From an uncultured Roseobacter sp. (GTDB lineage: Bacteria; Pseudomonadota; Alphaproteobacteria; Rhodobacterales; Rhodobacteraceae): a stretch of 64,000 bases of DNA. The stretch covers positions 186,001-250,000 of the forward strand of contig NZ_CANLNE010000001.1 in the NCBI RefSeq assembly GCF_947492555.1, in the 5' to 3' direction. Under the pieces are notes generated by a model. That model searched no databases. It saw nothing but the letters and a program-made list of their open reading frames with translations, and was not told the DNA's origin. A program made the translations under genes and the position numbers. Positions 55,076 through 64,000 of this stretch are shown here, in pieces (within the stretch, counting starts at the first letter, position 1; each line of letters begins with the position of its first letter).

Positions 55076-55993
55076 TCACGCCTTCGCCTGTAGGGATCGG
55101 GCCCCTTGCCTTGCTTCCTGAAAAACGGCTTCCAGCGCCTCGCAAAACGCGTCCTTCGCCTCGGCCCGCGCGTCCGATTTGGGTAGAAAGTAGCCGAATT
55201 CGACCTCCATGCGCGGGTTCCAATCAATGAGCGCCACGTCCCCTGACAACTCCGGATCCAGTGCAACCGGATCCGCGAAGGTGAAACCCAGCCCACGGTG
55301 CACAAGCCTGTACGCCGCTGCCCCAAGGGACACTTCATGCGCCACCTGTATGGAAATCCCCTGCGCCGCCAGCTCTCGATCCACGATCCGCCTGATCACC
55401 GTGGTATCGTCCAATGCGATGTATGGAACGTCGGCAATATCCGAGGCGGTCAGGGCTTTTTTCCGCGCCAACGGATGATCCCGCGCGACGGCCACCTTCA
55501 AAGCGGCAGCACCGAGACGGTGCGCCCGAAGTTGCTCGACGGGCAAGGGCAGTGCGGAAACGCCAACATCGTAGCGATCATTCATGATGCGCCTGCCCAG
55601 GTCACGCCGTCGGTGAATCTCCAGCTTGACCGGCTGCCCCGGCAGGCTGTCAACAAATCGGGCAATGGCCGGCAAGACCAACCCGTTCACGATGCGCGAT
55701 TGCGCCACAATACGCAGCGGTTCAGGACGGTCAGACCCGATGTGCCGTACAAACTCCGGCAGTGCATCGATCTGAGAGAGGATGCGCAACGCCTCCGGAT
55801 AAAACCGTTCCGCTTCCAGGGTTGGGCTCAATCGTTTCTTGTCCCTTTGAAAGAAACTGACGTCGAAATCCTGCTCCAGCAGCGTGAGCTGGCGACTTGC
55901 CGCAGATTGGCTCAGGTTCATCCTCTCCGCAGCGCGCGCAAGGGTGCCTTCCTCCATGACGAAGGCAAAAACTCTCAACGCGCGCAGGTTCAT
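55076..55993 (-). CDS. LysR-family regulator of the second TTT cluster
   Basis: 305 residues. The N-terminal helix-turn-helix reads LARAAERMNLSQSAASRQLTLL, followed by a LysR substrate-binding domain (about 90-295). Divergent from the tctCBA-CoA transferase operon with a 122-base gap holding an inverted repeat. It probably activates that operon when the substrate or its CoA ester is present. Confidence 0.88.
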   Translation of the reverse strand: MNLRALRVFAFVMEEGTLARAAERMNLSQSAASRQLTLLEQDFDVSFFQRDKKRLSPTLEAERFYPEALRILSQIDALPEFVRHIGSDRPEPLRIVAQSRIVNGLVLPAIARFVDSLPGQPVKLEIHRRRDLGRRIMNDRYDVGVSALPLPVEQLRAHRLGAAALKVAVARDHPLARKKALTASDIADVPYIALDDTTVIRRIVDRELAAQGISIQVAHEVSLGAAAYRLVHRGLGFTFADPVALDPELSGDVALIDWNPRMEVEFGYFLPKSDARAEAKDAFCEALEAVFQEARQGARSLQAKA

Positions 55994-56012
55994 AATTCCA
56001 ATCTTTCGAAGT

Positions 56013-56031
56013 ATGCATTCGATAATTGCAT
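56013..56031. promoter_or_regulatory. Candidate LysR-type binding site
   Basis: ATGCA and TGCAT flank a nine-base centre (56013-56031) just upstream of the LysR start, giving an interrupted palindrome of the kind LysR proteins bind for autoregulation and divergent activation. Confidence 0.45.
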
Positions 56032-56115
56032 TTTTTCTACGACATATTCGGCGTTAAGGTCCAGTGAAGGATCAAGAAGGCGCACTATTGGCGCCTCGAC
56101 CATTGGGAGGACGAA

Positions 56116-57078
56116 ATGCGAAGACGAGATTTCATGAAGACAGGAGCGTCAGCCACCATGTTGTTATCAGCAGGTGCCGTTGCCGCTGAATGGGCGCCAC
56201 GACGCCCGATCAATGCTATTCTGCCTTACTCGGCAGGCGGTGGGACAGATGCGCTGGCACGCGCGGCGGCGGCTTCTGCTGACGGTATTTTGCCGGTGCC
56301 CCTCGTCATCGTGAACAAGCCCGGCTCCTCCGGAATCACCGGTGCGACCGAAGCAGCGGCTGCCCGTCCCGATGGCAACACCGTCATGGTGACCTCGGCA
56401 GGTTCCTTCCTGCTGACATCCATGCTGCGTGACACCGAGGTGACACCCTTTGACAGCTTCGAAATCATCGCCCAGATCGGCAACCTGACACCTGCGGTGA
56501 TTGTGCCCGCGGCCAGCCCGTTCCAGAGCGTTCAGGATTTGGTCGACGCGGCGCAGGCGGCGCCGGGCACATTGCGATGGGCACACAACGGGCGTGGTGG
56601 ATTTCATCAGGTGGCCGGGCAGAGTTTCCTCAATCGCAACGGGCTGGAAGCGCAGGATGTCCCGTTCAAGGGTGGCGGTCCAACCCGCGCGGCGGTCATC
56701 GGCGAACAGGTCGATTTCGCCTTTGTCGGCATTCAGCAGGCAGCGGGGTTCGAAAACGAGCTGCGGGTACTGGGACTGGTCGCGCCAGAGCGCGATGCCA
56801 TCCGCGATGACGTACCGACGCTGGCCGAACTCGGCTTTGACTATGTCGCCGTCTCTTCGCCCATCGTGTTTTTTGCCCCCAAGGGCACGGATCCGGAGAT
56901 TGTTGCTGGTATGGAAACGGCTTTGAAAGGCATCACCGAAACCCAGCAATTTGCCGACCTGATGCGCGAGCGTGGCAACGTACCGGCTTTTTTGAATGGT
57001 ACCGACACCGAGGCCCGCCTGCGCGCAATGCAGCGGGACACACAACCGGTCATCGACGCGCTGAAATCTCAAGGATAA
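56116..57078 (+). CDS. tctC: TTT substrate-binding protein (TctC/Bug family), second system
   Basis: 320 residues. A Tat-like or Sec leader (MRRRDFMKTGASATMLLSAGAVAA) is followed by the Bug fold: RRPINAILPYSAGGGTDALA and VNKPGSSGITGATEAAAARPDG. It shares only family-level similarity with the first tctC product, so the two carriers likely take different substrates. First gene of a tctCBA-CoA transferase operon. Confidence 0.9.
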   Translation: MRRRDFMKTGASATMLLSAGAVAAEWAPRRPINAILPYSAGGGTDALARAAAASADGILPVPLVIVNKPGSSGITGATEAAAARPDGNTVMVTSAGSFLLTSMLRDTEVTPFDSFEIIAQIGNLTPAVIVPAASPFQSVQDLVDAAQAAPGTLRWAHNGRGGFHQVAGQSFLNRNGLEAQDVPFKGGGPTRAAVIGEQVDFAFVGIQQAAGFENELRVLGLVAPERDAIRDDVPTLAELGFDYVAVSSPIVFFAPKGTDPEIVAGMETALKGITETQQFADLMRERGNVPAFLNGTDTEARLRAMQRDTQPVIDALKSQG

Positions 57079-57082
57079 GGCC

Positions 57083-57553
57083 ATGGCTCCGGGAAATTCG
57101 CCTGCCCCGCACACCGTTGGCATCGCACTGATCCTTCTGGGGATCGGTGCCACAGCCGCCAGCATGGGCATCGCCCTTGATCAATATGGCCGCTGGGGCG
57201 CGCGACTCTTCCCGCTGTGCGCGTCGGGCGTACTGATCCTTTTGGGGGTCGTGGAACTTCAGAGCGGGCAGAAAACAGCGAGACCCGAACACCGCGACAT
57301 AACCCACATTGCCGCCTTGCTAGTGCTCGCTCTTTGCTATGTCTGGCTAATGTCACGATTTGGCTATTTGATCAGCACAGCCGTCGCCGCCCCCGCGGCG
57401 CTTTGGATTTTCGGAATCCGCAATCCGGTTGGACTACTGGCCGCTGCATTCATGTGTCCGGCAGCGTATCATATGGTTTTCTTTGAAATGCTCGGAGTGT
57501 TCCCACCGTTAGGGCGCTGGTTCGACCTTCTCGATGTGGTGGGAGGGTATTGA
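57083..57553 (+). CDS. tctB: TTT small permease (TctB), second system
   Basis: 156 residues with four hydrophobic helices and GRWGARLFPLCASGVLILLGVVE near the N-terminus. It starts four bases after tctC. Confidence 0.8.
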   Translation: MAPGNSPAPHTVGIALILLGIGATAASMGIALDQYGRWGARLFPLCASGVLILLGVVELQSGQKTARPEHRDITHIAALLVLALCYVWLMSRFGYLISTAVAAPAALWIFGIRNPVGLLAAAFMCPAAYHMVFFEMLGVFPPLGRWFDLLDVVGGY

Positions 57554-57557
57554 TCCG

Positions 57558-59063
57558 GTGGAGATTTTCACAGGTCTTGCCACGGTCCTGAGCGATCCCG
57601 TGCTGATGGGCTGGGTGTTTCTGGCAGCCATCGTGGGCATGATTGTCGGGGCGATACCAGGGCTGACGGCCTCGGCCGCCATTGCAATGCTGCTGCCGCT
57701 GACCTTCTACATGGACCCCTTGCCCGCGCTCGCCTTTCTCTACGTGATCGGCAAATCGGGGCGGTACGGCGGGTCAATCGCGGCGATCCTCTTTAACACA
57801 CCGGGGACAGCAGCCTCAGCAGCAACGCAACTCGACGGTTATCCGCTGGCGCAGATGGGCAAGGCCGGAAAGGCGATGAAAGTTGCCACGCTGTCCTCCG
57901 TGATCGGCGATTTCATCGGAGAGGTCCTGCTTATTCTGGGCGTGGCGTGGATTGCGGCCATTGCCCTCAAACTGGGCCCACCGGAGCTTTTTTCCGTCTA
58001 CTTTGCGGCCTTCATCGTGATCGGATCGGTGATTGGCAAATCGGTCACCCGGGGGCTTGCGTCTGCCGCATTGGGTGTGCTTGTGAGCATGATCGGTCTT
58101 GATCCCATCAGTTCGACAGAACGCTTCACATTCGGCAGTTTCGATCTGACCAATGGCATCAGCCTCGTGCCGCTCATGATCGGGATTTTTGTGCTGGGCG
58201 AGGTCTTTGACCAGATCCAGACCAGACACACCCGCACCCAGATGGTGCATGACACCGGAGATACCACGCGCAACGGGTTGCGTTGGGCTGAATACAAACC
58301 CTGCCTGCCGCATGTGATCCGGTCGTCCTTTATCGGCGCTTTCATTGGCATGTTGCCAGGGCTTGGATCAGCCATCGCGGCCTTTGTCGCGTATGGCGAA
58401 GGGAAGCGGCGCGCGCATAATTCTGCGGCCTGGGGACAGGGCGCGCTCGAAGGGGTCGCCGCACCAGAGGCGGCGAACAATGCGGTCAGCGGGCCGTCGA
58501 TGGCACCGCTGCTGACCCTCGGCATTCCGGGGTCGACCATCGGCGCCATACTCATCGGAGTGTTCCTGATCCACGGCATCCAGATCGGCCCCACCCTCTT
58601 TCTCACCTCGCGTGATCTGGTCTATGCACTTTTTGCCTGTGGGTTGATCGGGATCGTGATGTACGGAGTGATCGGCTATTTCGGCGCGGCGTTCCTGGGC
58701 CGTTTCATCGTCCGCATTCCCACCGCCGTGCTGTATCCGGTTATCTTCCTGACGTCCTTCATTGCTGCCTATACAGCACGTGGCAATCTGTTCGACGTCT
58801 ACGTCATGGTGGCAGCAGGCTTTGCCGGTTGGGCCATGCGCAAGCTGGATTTCAATCCCGCCGCCTTTGTCATTTCCTTTGTGCTCGCCGGAGGGGCTGA
58901 AGAGACGTTCCGACAGGCATTGCTGCTCAGCGATGACGGTATGATGATTTTCATCACGCGGCCCATTGCCCTTGCCTTCCTGCTGATCGGCGTTGCCGCC
59001 TTGATCGCGCGTGTCCGCAGCCTGAGACGTCAGGCGCGCTTACCTGCCATCGGAGATACATGA
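57558..59063 (+). CDS. tctA: TTT large permease (TctA), second system
   Basis: About 501 residues with the TctA signatures GAIPGLTASAAIAMLLPLTF and EGVAAPEAANNAVSGPSMAP, followed by LTLGIPGSTIGAILIGVFLI. GTG 57558 is preferred because GGGAGG lies upstream and the protein then begins MEIFTGL, as is common in the family; ATG 57534 would overlap tctB. Its stop overlaps the CoA-transferase start (ATGA). Confidence 0.9.
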   Translation: MEIFTGLATVLSDPVLMGWVFLAAIVGMIVGAIPGLTASAAIAMLLPLTFYMDPLPALAFLYVIGKSGRYGGSIAAILFNTPGTAASAATQLDGYPLAQMGKAGKAMKVATLSSVIGDFIGEVLLILGVAWIAAIALKLGPPELFSVYFAAFIVIGSVIGKSVTRGLASAALGVLVSMIGLDPISSTERFTFGSFDLTNGISLVPLMIGIFVLGEVFDQIQTRHTRTQMVHDTGDTTRNGLRWAEYKPCLPHVIRSSFIGAFIGMLPGLGSAIAAFVAYGEGKRRAHNSAAWGQGALEGVAAPEAANNAVSGPSMAPLLTLGIPGSTIGAILIGVFLIHGIQIGPTLFLTSRDLVYALFACGLIGIVMYGVIGYFGAAFLGRFIVRIPTAVLYPVIFLTSFIAAYTARGNLFDVYVMVAAGFAGWAMRKLDFNPAAFVISFVLAGGAEETFRQALLLSDDGMMIFITRPIALAFLLIGVAALIARVRSLRRQARLPAIGDT

Positions 59064-60268
59064 TGGCAGCACCGCTGCAAGGCATTCGCGTCATCGACTG
59101 GACCCATGTTCTGGCGGGGCCCGCCTGCGCCTATTACCTCGGCCTGTTGGGCGCGGAGGTGATCAAGGTAGAACGCCCTGGACGGGGGGATGCAATCCGC
59201 CACCGTGGCGGCACGGACCGAGGTCGCGCAGCGGAGGGCATGAGCACTGCCTATCTGACCCAGGCAGCCGGCAAGCAGTGCCTTGCAGTCGATCTCGGCA
59301 CTGACAGCGGGCGCGCCGTCTTCCACCGTCTGCTCGCCTCTGCCGACGTGCTGGTGGAGAACCACCGGTTTGAGACATTGAAACGGCTGCGCCTGACCGA
59401 AAACGATACCCGCGCCCTCAATCCGCGTCTCGTTCACTGTGCCATGACGGGTTATGGACGGGGAAACGACATGTCCGACGCACCGGCCTATGATGTGAAC
59501 ATTCAGGCGATCAGCGGATTGATGGCCCTGACCGGGACCCAAGACAGCGGGCCAATTCGGACCGGCGCCCCGGTCATTGACTATGCCACGGGGCTCGCCG
59601 GTGCGTTGGGTGTCATGTCCGCCCTGATGACCCGTGCCGCCAGTGGAACAGGCAGCTTTGTTGATGTCTCGATGTTGGAAACGGCCTTCACCTTGATGAG
59701 TTCAACGGTCACCGACCACATGCTGACGGGCGTGGAGCCATCTCCGCGTGGGAACGCGGCCAACAGCCGGTCTCCCTCTGCCGGCGTATTTCCATGCAAG
59801 GAGGGCTACATCAGCCTTGGCGTCAATGAGCCCACCCAATTCACAGCCCTCGCGCGGGCGCTGGACAGGTCAGCCTGGCTGCGCGATCCCCGGTTCGCCA
59901 CGGTGGAGGCCCGCGGTTGCCATGCAGAGGCGCTGGATCAGGCGCTTTCCGCAAGGCTGAAGGACAAGGATGCGTCAACATGGGAAGAAGTCCTCATGGC
60001 GGCCCGCGTTCCGTGTGCAAAGCTGCGCAAGCTGGGCGACGCAATGCACCTGCCGCCGGTCGCACAACGCCGCTACACAACGCGCGGCGCCGCGGGGTTT
60101 CCCGGTCTGCCTTTTGCCCTCGACGGGATCGCGCATGGATCAGACGTAGCACCGAAAGGAATTGGCGCAGACACGAATACGATCCTGGACGGACTGGGTT
60201 ATAGCGCGGAGGAAATCTCCGCGATGCGGGCAAATGGCAGCGTTGGTGGCCCATCAGACGATGCCTGA
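59060..60268 (+). CDS. Class III (CaiB/BaiF) CoA-transferase
   Basis: 402 residues. The N-terminal IRVIDWTHVLAGPACAYYLGLLGAEVIKVERPG is diagnostic, and the catalytic aspartate is expected in PAYDVNIQAISGLMALTG near residue 140. These enzymes move CoA between carboxylates, such as succinate, itaconate or carnitine derivatives. Four-base overlap with tctA shows that the transferase acts on the transported acid. The nature of the acid is not visible. Confidence 0.9.
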   Translation: MMAAPLQGIRVIDWTHVLAGPACAYYLGLLGAEVIKVERPGRGDAIRHRGGTDRGRAAEGMSTAYLTQAAGKQCLAVDLGTDSGRAVFHRLLASADVLVENHRFETLKRLRLTENDTRALNPRLVHCAMTGYGRGNDMSDAPAYDVNIQAISGLMALTGTQDSGPIRTGAPVIDYATGLAGALGVMSALMTRAASGTGSFVDVSMLETAFTLMSSTVTDHMLTGVEPSPRGNAANSRSPSAGVFPCKEGYISLGVNEPTQFTALARALDRSAWLRDPRFATVEARGCHAEALDQALSARLKDKDASTWEEVLMAARVPCAKLRKLGDAMHLPPVAQRRYTTRGAAGFPGLPFALDGIAHGSDVAPKGIGADTNTILDGLGYSAEEISAMRANGSVGGPSDDA

Positions 60269-60317
60269 AAACGCATTCGGCCCTGGCTTTCGAGCTCTCG
60301 CGCGTCGAGCCCGTCGC

Positions 60318-61091
60318 TCATGACAGCGGCACAGCATCCTTCAGGAAGGTATCGATGGCACGGCGTAATTGCGCCGGATTATCCGTGTGCAACATGTGGC
60401 CGCCGGGTAAAGACACCAGCCTGGCACCTGGAATGGTTTGCGCGATCAAACGGGCACCGCCATGTGTCGCGCTGTTTTTCTGGCCGATGACCACCAACGT
60501 AGGTGCATTGATCCTGTGCAGAATGGGCCGGGCATCGTAATGGCTGGCCGCCTCCAGTGCCGCATTGATGCTGCGGCGGGTGTGGCGGGATAGCTGGTGC
60601 TTGAGATGGCGCGCTGTCTCTTCGGTCTGCCCAAATGCGGACAGCCAGCCAAAAAACCTTGGGGGCACGCAGTGCAGACACTTCATCGCGATGCCCGTGC
60701 AGATAATCCGCAGGCGGCTGGTTCTGACCGTGGGCACGGTTTCGATCAGGATGAGCGCTTTGACGCGGTCGGGAACCCGCGCTGCTAGCTCAAGCGCGAC
60801 CATGCCCCCGAGAGAATGGCCAATCAGAACGCAGCCCTTTGGCACCTTGGCCTGCAGGATATCGGCAAAATGCCCGACCCGGGCGGGATGGACGTGCGGC
60901 GCGGCACCGTGCCCCGGCAAATCCGGGGTAACGGCGCGGTTCAATGGTCCGGTAAAACGATCCCAGGTCGAGGCCGACAAGCCGGCGCCGTGCAGCCAAA
61001 AGCTTGGGAGCGTCCAAAGCGGATGTGGGTTTTCAGTGGCTTGAAGCATAGTCACGTCAGGAAAGGAAGTTGCTTGCGGATTGGATTTCAT
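60318..61091 (-). CDS. Alpha/beta hydrolase
   Basis: About 257 residues. The oxyanion segment SFWLHGAGLSASTWDRF near the N-terminus, nucleophile elbow GHSLGGMVALELAA and catalytic histidine in LPGGHMLHTDN identify an alpha/beta-hydrolase of the menH/lipolytic type. The ATG at 61091, preceded by GGACGAG, is chosen; the open frame extends further but without a good start. Substrate unknown. Convergent with the CoA-transferase gene and divergent from the AraC regulator. Confidence 0.8.
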   Translation of the reverse strand: MKSNPQATSFPDVTMLQATENPHPLWTLPSFWLHGAGLSASTWDRFTGPLNRAVTPDLPGHGAAPHVHPARVGHFADILQAKVPKGCVLIGHSLGGMVALELAARVPDRVKALILIETVPTVRTSRLRIICTGIAMKCLHCVPPRFFGWLSAFGQTEETARHLKHQLSRHTRRSINAALEAASHYDARPILHRINAPTLVVIGQKNSATHGGARLIAQTIPGARLVSLPGGHMLHTDNPAQLRRAIDTFLKDAVPLS

Positions 61092-61335
61092 ACCGGGTCT
61101 CGTCCTTGAAAAGCGGGCAAATGCTGGCCGCAGCACTGTCGCATGAAACCTATCAAGGGATCCTCGCCACATCGTCTGACCGCATGGGATCGGACCACCT
61201 CTCTGTCCTGACCGTCCCGGAAAGACACATCCGCCCAGGGCAAGAGTTGACCCGGACCGGCAACCCGACTACCGGACGGGGTACATTATCCAAACACCCA
61301 CTTTGAACGTCACCCTGATCTGAGGGAACAGGATC

Positions 61336-62523
61336 ATGTTGGACACCAATCTGCTTTTTGTCGTCTTTCAGACGACGGGTTTCTCCGCGGCGTGCATTGC
61401 CTTTGCCTTGTGCCTTGTGCAGTGGCGACATGGTTCGGCCTACGGGATGCTGGGCCTGATGTTTCTGGCGCTGGCCACCAGCGAACTGTCGGTGATGTTC
61501 GAAATCATCGTGACCGACCCGCCTCAGGCCCCGCGCGATGTACTGCGGATGATTTCCTATTTCTCTACCTTCTTCATTGCCCCGCTGTTTCTATTTTACG
61601 TGAGATTGCTGACCGGATCGGACACTATTTGCGCGCCACGCGCGTTCTGGCTTCACATGGCCCTGCCTGCCTTCAGCTTCATCGCCACCGCAGGCTTCCT
61701 GACGCTGCCCCCAGATATTCGTGGCCTGATTTTTGACGGAGCAGCCTTTGACACCCTGCCGGGCGCGGGCAAGACATTTGCACTGGCACTGGTTGCCGTC
61801 GAATTCCTGATCTATTGCCAATGGCTGATCTACGTGCCCTGGGTCCTGCGCGTGCAAATGCAGCACAAGGCCAGGTTGCGGGATCTCTTTGCCAGTACAG
61901 AGGCGTTTGAAACCCGCTGGGTGATTGGCATGGCCCTGTTTCTGGGATTTTATGCCGCGCTGTGCTTTGTGGATTTCGGATCCCGGCTCATCTATGACGT
62001 TCCCCTTCTCGGACGTCTGACCGACACGCTCATGGTGATGATCATCGTCCTGATCCTCATGCTCTGGGGGCTGCGGCAGTCTCCAGGGCTACACGGTCCC
62101 CGCGAAGCGGTGCATCAGGCGACCACGGCACCGCATCCGAAATACGAACGCAGCGCCCTGGCGGACACGCATGCGGATCGGATCGAGCGGAAGCTGCGGC
62201 GCGCGATGGAGCAGGACCACCTCTACCGCGATCCGAACCTGTCGCTCTGGACGCTGTCGCAACACATCGGCGCCTCCACCAATTACGTCTCACAAACCCT
62301 GAACGAACGGGTCGGGCAGTCGTTTTTCGACTATGTGAACGGCTGGCGGATCGAAGAGGCGAAACCCCTGATCCGGCGGGGCGAACAGACGGTTCTGGCG
62401 ATTGCCTACGAGGTTGGCTTCAATTCCCGGTCTTCCTTCTATGCGGCGTTCAGGAAGCAAACGGGCGTCACGCCCTCCACGTACAAATCGACACCCGGTG
62501 CACCGCAGGCCATGCTCGGATAG
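61336..62523 (+). CDS. AraC-family regulator with N-terminal membrane domain
   Basis: 395 residues. The first about 240 residues contain six to seven hydrophobic segments, then a linker and a C-terminal AraC DNA-binding domain at about 275-385 with SQTLNERVGQSFFDYVNGWRI and VAIAYEVGFNSRSSFYAAFRK. Such proteins sense a signal in the membrane and act directly on DNA. A target cannot be assigned; the alpha/beta hydrolase is divergent with a 244-base gap. Confidence 0.87.
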   Translation: MLDTNLLFVVFQTTGFSAACIAFALCLVQWRHGSAYGMLGLMFLALATSELSVMFEIIVTDPPQAPRDVLRMISYFSTFFIAPLFLFYVRLLTGSDTICAPRAFWLHMALPAFSFIATAGFLTLPPDIRGLIFDGAAFDTLPGAGKTFALALVAVEFLIYCQWLIYVPWVLRVQMQHKARLRDLFASTEAFETRWVIGMALFLGFYAALCFVDFGSRLIYDVPLLGRLTDTLMVMIIVLILMLWGLRQSPGLHGPREAVHQATTAPHPKYERSALADTHADRIERKLRRAMEQDHLYRDPNLSLWTLSQHIGASTNYVSQTLNERVGQSFFDYVNGWRIEEAKPLIRRGEQTVLAIAYEVGFNSRSSFYAAFRKQTGVTPSTYKSTPGAPQAMLG

Positions 62524-62529
62524 TACGTT

Positions 62530-63114
62530 TCAGATCAGCTCTTCCATCGGGCGCCATCCTGATCCCGGGCGGCGCGTGTCCGCATCGAAGGCATAATAAT
62601 TGCCACCACCGCCCGGACCCTGATCATGTGTCCGGCTGATCGGCACCCCTGCAAGCGTACAATAAAGCAAAGTGCCAACGGCACCGTGCCCCACGAACAG
62701 CAGGTCACCGCCGGTGTGGCCGTCAAGGCATGCCTCAACCTCGGCGCAAATCCGGGCCTGTGCCGCGCGCGCGGTTTCCCACCCTGCCGCGCTTTGATCC
62801 GGCTCGGCAAAAAACCGGTCGGCCATTTGCTCAAAGGCATCGGGCGGCAAAAAGCCGGTAGCACTCCGGTCATTCTCGTGCATGTCTACCCGCGTTTCCA
62901 GCGGGCAGTTCAGCGCATCCGCAAGGGGTTGCGCGGTCTCGAGCGCCTTGGTCTCCGCACTGCTGATGATCCGCGTGGTGTCCGCCAATCTCCCGGATGC
63001 CGCAAGTCGGGCGACACGGGCATGACCTGTCTCGTTCAACGACCACCGGGTGACATCCTTGGCAGGATCGATAAGAACCTGAGGGTGGCTGAGATACCTG
63101 ACTTTGAACGTCAT
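62530..63114 (-). CDS. Histidine phosphatase family protein with degenerate RHG motif
   Basis: 194 residues. The usual RHG phosphohistidine motif is replaced by YLSHP (residues 5-9) in VRYLSHPQVLIDP, but the downstream family features remain: SSAETKALETAQPLADAL and the second histidine in LLFVGHGAVG. The His of SHP may still be the nucleophile. ATG 63114 is chosen because the upstream frame is rich in cysteine and unlike the family. Substrate unknown. Confidence 0.78.
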   Translation of the reverse strand: MTFKVRYLSHPQVLIDPAKDVTRWSLNETGHARVARLAASGRLADTTRIISSAETKALETAQPLADALNCPLETRVDMHENDRSATGFLPPDAFEQMADRFFAEPDQSAAGWETARAAQARICAEVEACLDGHTGGDLLFVGHGAVGTLLYCTLAGVPISRTHDQGPGGGGNYYAFDADTRRPGSGWRPMEELI

Positions 63115-63295
63115 GAACGGGCCTTTCACAAAATATCGGGGCAAAAACGGGCAACACGCAAAGGTTCTTTGCCGGGATTCGCCCGCCATGTCACCGGCAA
63201 TCCGGGTATTCATTTCGACCCGGCAAACCCGCGGGCGACATCAGGCGAAAACACGCCCGATGTCGCCTTGTGGGGCTGCATGGTGATACAGTGGA

Positions 63296-64000
63296 TCAGA
63301 ACAGGAAATCGCTTTCCTGCAATTCACAGTGCCGGTCAAGAAGTTCGATACTGTCCCCGGCGCCATACTCGACAGTCACCCGGCCCCACCAGCTCCGGCT
63401 GATCTGCAGGTCCTCGAAACTCAGGCCGGTCTGGCTGAGGTCGATCACGTCTTCGCCAAAGCCGAAATCGCGGATTGCATCACGTTCGTCACCCGCCTCG
63501 AAAACGAAGCTGTCGGCACCGCGCCCGCCAAACAGCCGATCATTGCCTGCACCACCTTGCAAAACGTCTTCACCCGTGCCGCCAATCAGGATATCGCGCC
63601 CGTCTCCACCGTCGAGCGTATCATCCCCCGCAGCCCCGATGATCCGGTCGCACCCGGCGCCACCCGCCAAAAGGTCATCCCCGGCCCGGCCATTCATACG
63701 GTCGTGGCCCGCACCTCCGCCCATCTTGTCATCGCCAAACCCACCTGCGAGCCGGTCATTGCCGCCGCCTCCGATAAGCTGGTTGTCCGCATATGCGGCA
63801 TCCCGCGCAGACCGCAACACATCGAAGCGGTCGCGGCCCCCGTCCCCGATCCAAAGCACGGAACCGTCAGAAAAGGTGAATGCATCTGTGTCCAGCTGAT
63901 CAGGCGTGCCCTCAAAGGTAAGGGTCGCATCGTCCAGGCTGAACGTGGTCTGGGTTTGACCTTCCACATCCAGCGTCTCGGCAACGTCGATGTCCGCAGC
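63296..64000 (-). CDS. RTX calcium-binding protein, C-terminal part (runs off the window)
   Basis: At least 234 codons, open to the window edge, so the N-terminus is missing. The visible part has a beta-rich segment, then about nine nonapeptides (GGGNDRLAGGFGDDKMGGG and similar) and a C-terminal secretion region with SFVFEAGDERDAIRDF, ending in ESDFLF. This places it with T1SS-exported RTX proteins. The GTG at 63967 is an internal candidate start but the frame is coding-like before it. Confidence 0.85.
   Translation of the reverse strand, partial: AADIDVAETLDVEGQTQTTFSLDDATLTFEGTPDQLDTDAFTFSDGSVLWIGDGGRDRFDVLRSARDAAYADNQLIGGGGNDRLAGGFGDDKMGGGAGHDRMNGRAGDDLLAGGAGCDRIIGAAGDDTLDGGDGRDILIGGTGEDVLQGGAGNDRLFGGRGADSFVFEAGDERDAIRDFGFGEDVIDLSQTGLSFEDLQISRSWWGRVTVEYGAGDSIELLDRHCELQESDFLF

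Overview
The window looks like a chromosomal segment of a marine alphaproteobacterium of the Roseobacter/Rhodobacterales type. This is inferred from the GC-rich coding style, several TRAP and tripartite tricarboxylate (TTT) carriers, a CtrA-type box (TTAA-N7-TTAAC), an Agl-type alpha-glucoside ABC locus, and large RTX proteins with a type I secretion system (T1SS). No rRNA is present; there is one tRNA-Thr(UGU).

Layout. 1-2475: tamB (cut by the window edge) and tamA, outer-membrane assembly. 3233-5500: a HAD phosphatase and a GT20 synthase, read as a two-gene glucosylglycerol (compatible solute) pathway. 5539-16793: a surface/adhesion block with a FecR-cadherin-VWA-RTX protein, a CHASE2-adenylate cyclase, and a complete T1SS (membrane fusion protein, ABC exporter, TolC). 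17527-26462: aglKAGFE on the minus strand, with a divergent LacI regulator and a GH1 beta-glucosidase. 26452-28209: a di-haem peroxidase with a damaged or unusual start, divergent from a Sel1-repeat protein. 28338-35864: TRAP DctPMQ, flavin reductase, aldo/keto reductase and SsuD-like monooxygenase, divergent from a GntR regulator and a Gfo/Idh/MocA protein. The reductase-AKR-monooxygenase trio matches the core of the sulfoquinovose monooxygenase (sulfo-SMO) pathway, here with a TRAP carrier, and is the most interesting locus.

36877-45815: tRNA-Thr followed by a roughly 9 kb island bounded by imperfect direct repeats. It carries a P4-type integrase broken by three lesions, an AlpA-like protein, an IS3-family remnant and two RTX proteins with no exporter of their own. 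45901-46357 is a decayed gene fragment just beyond the right repeat.

46403-63114: a DUF3179 protein; a LacI-controlled TTT transporter with a CoA-acylating aldehyde dehydrogenase and an acyl-CoA ligase (SauS/SauT-like, so possibly sulfoacetate use); a LysR-controlled second TTT transporter with a class III CoA-transferase; then an alpha/beta hydrolase, a membrane AraC regulator and a histidine phosphatase. 63296-64000 is the C-terminal part of another RTX protein.

Together the window encodes uptake and catabolism of sugars and probably organosulfonates, osmolyte synthesis, and export of calcium-binding surface proteins. Substrate assignments are inferred from families and neighbourhood; none was checked by a database search.
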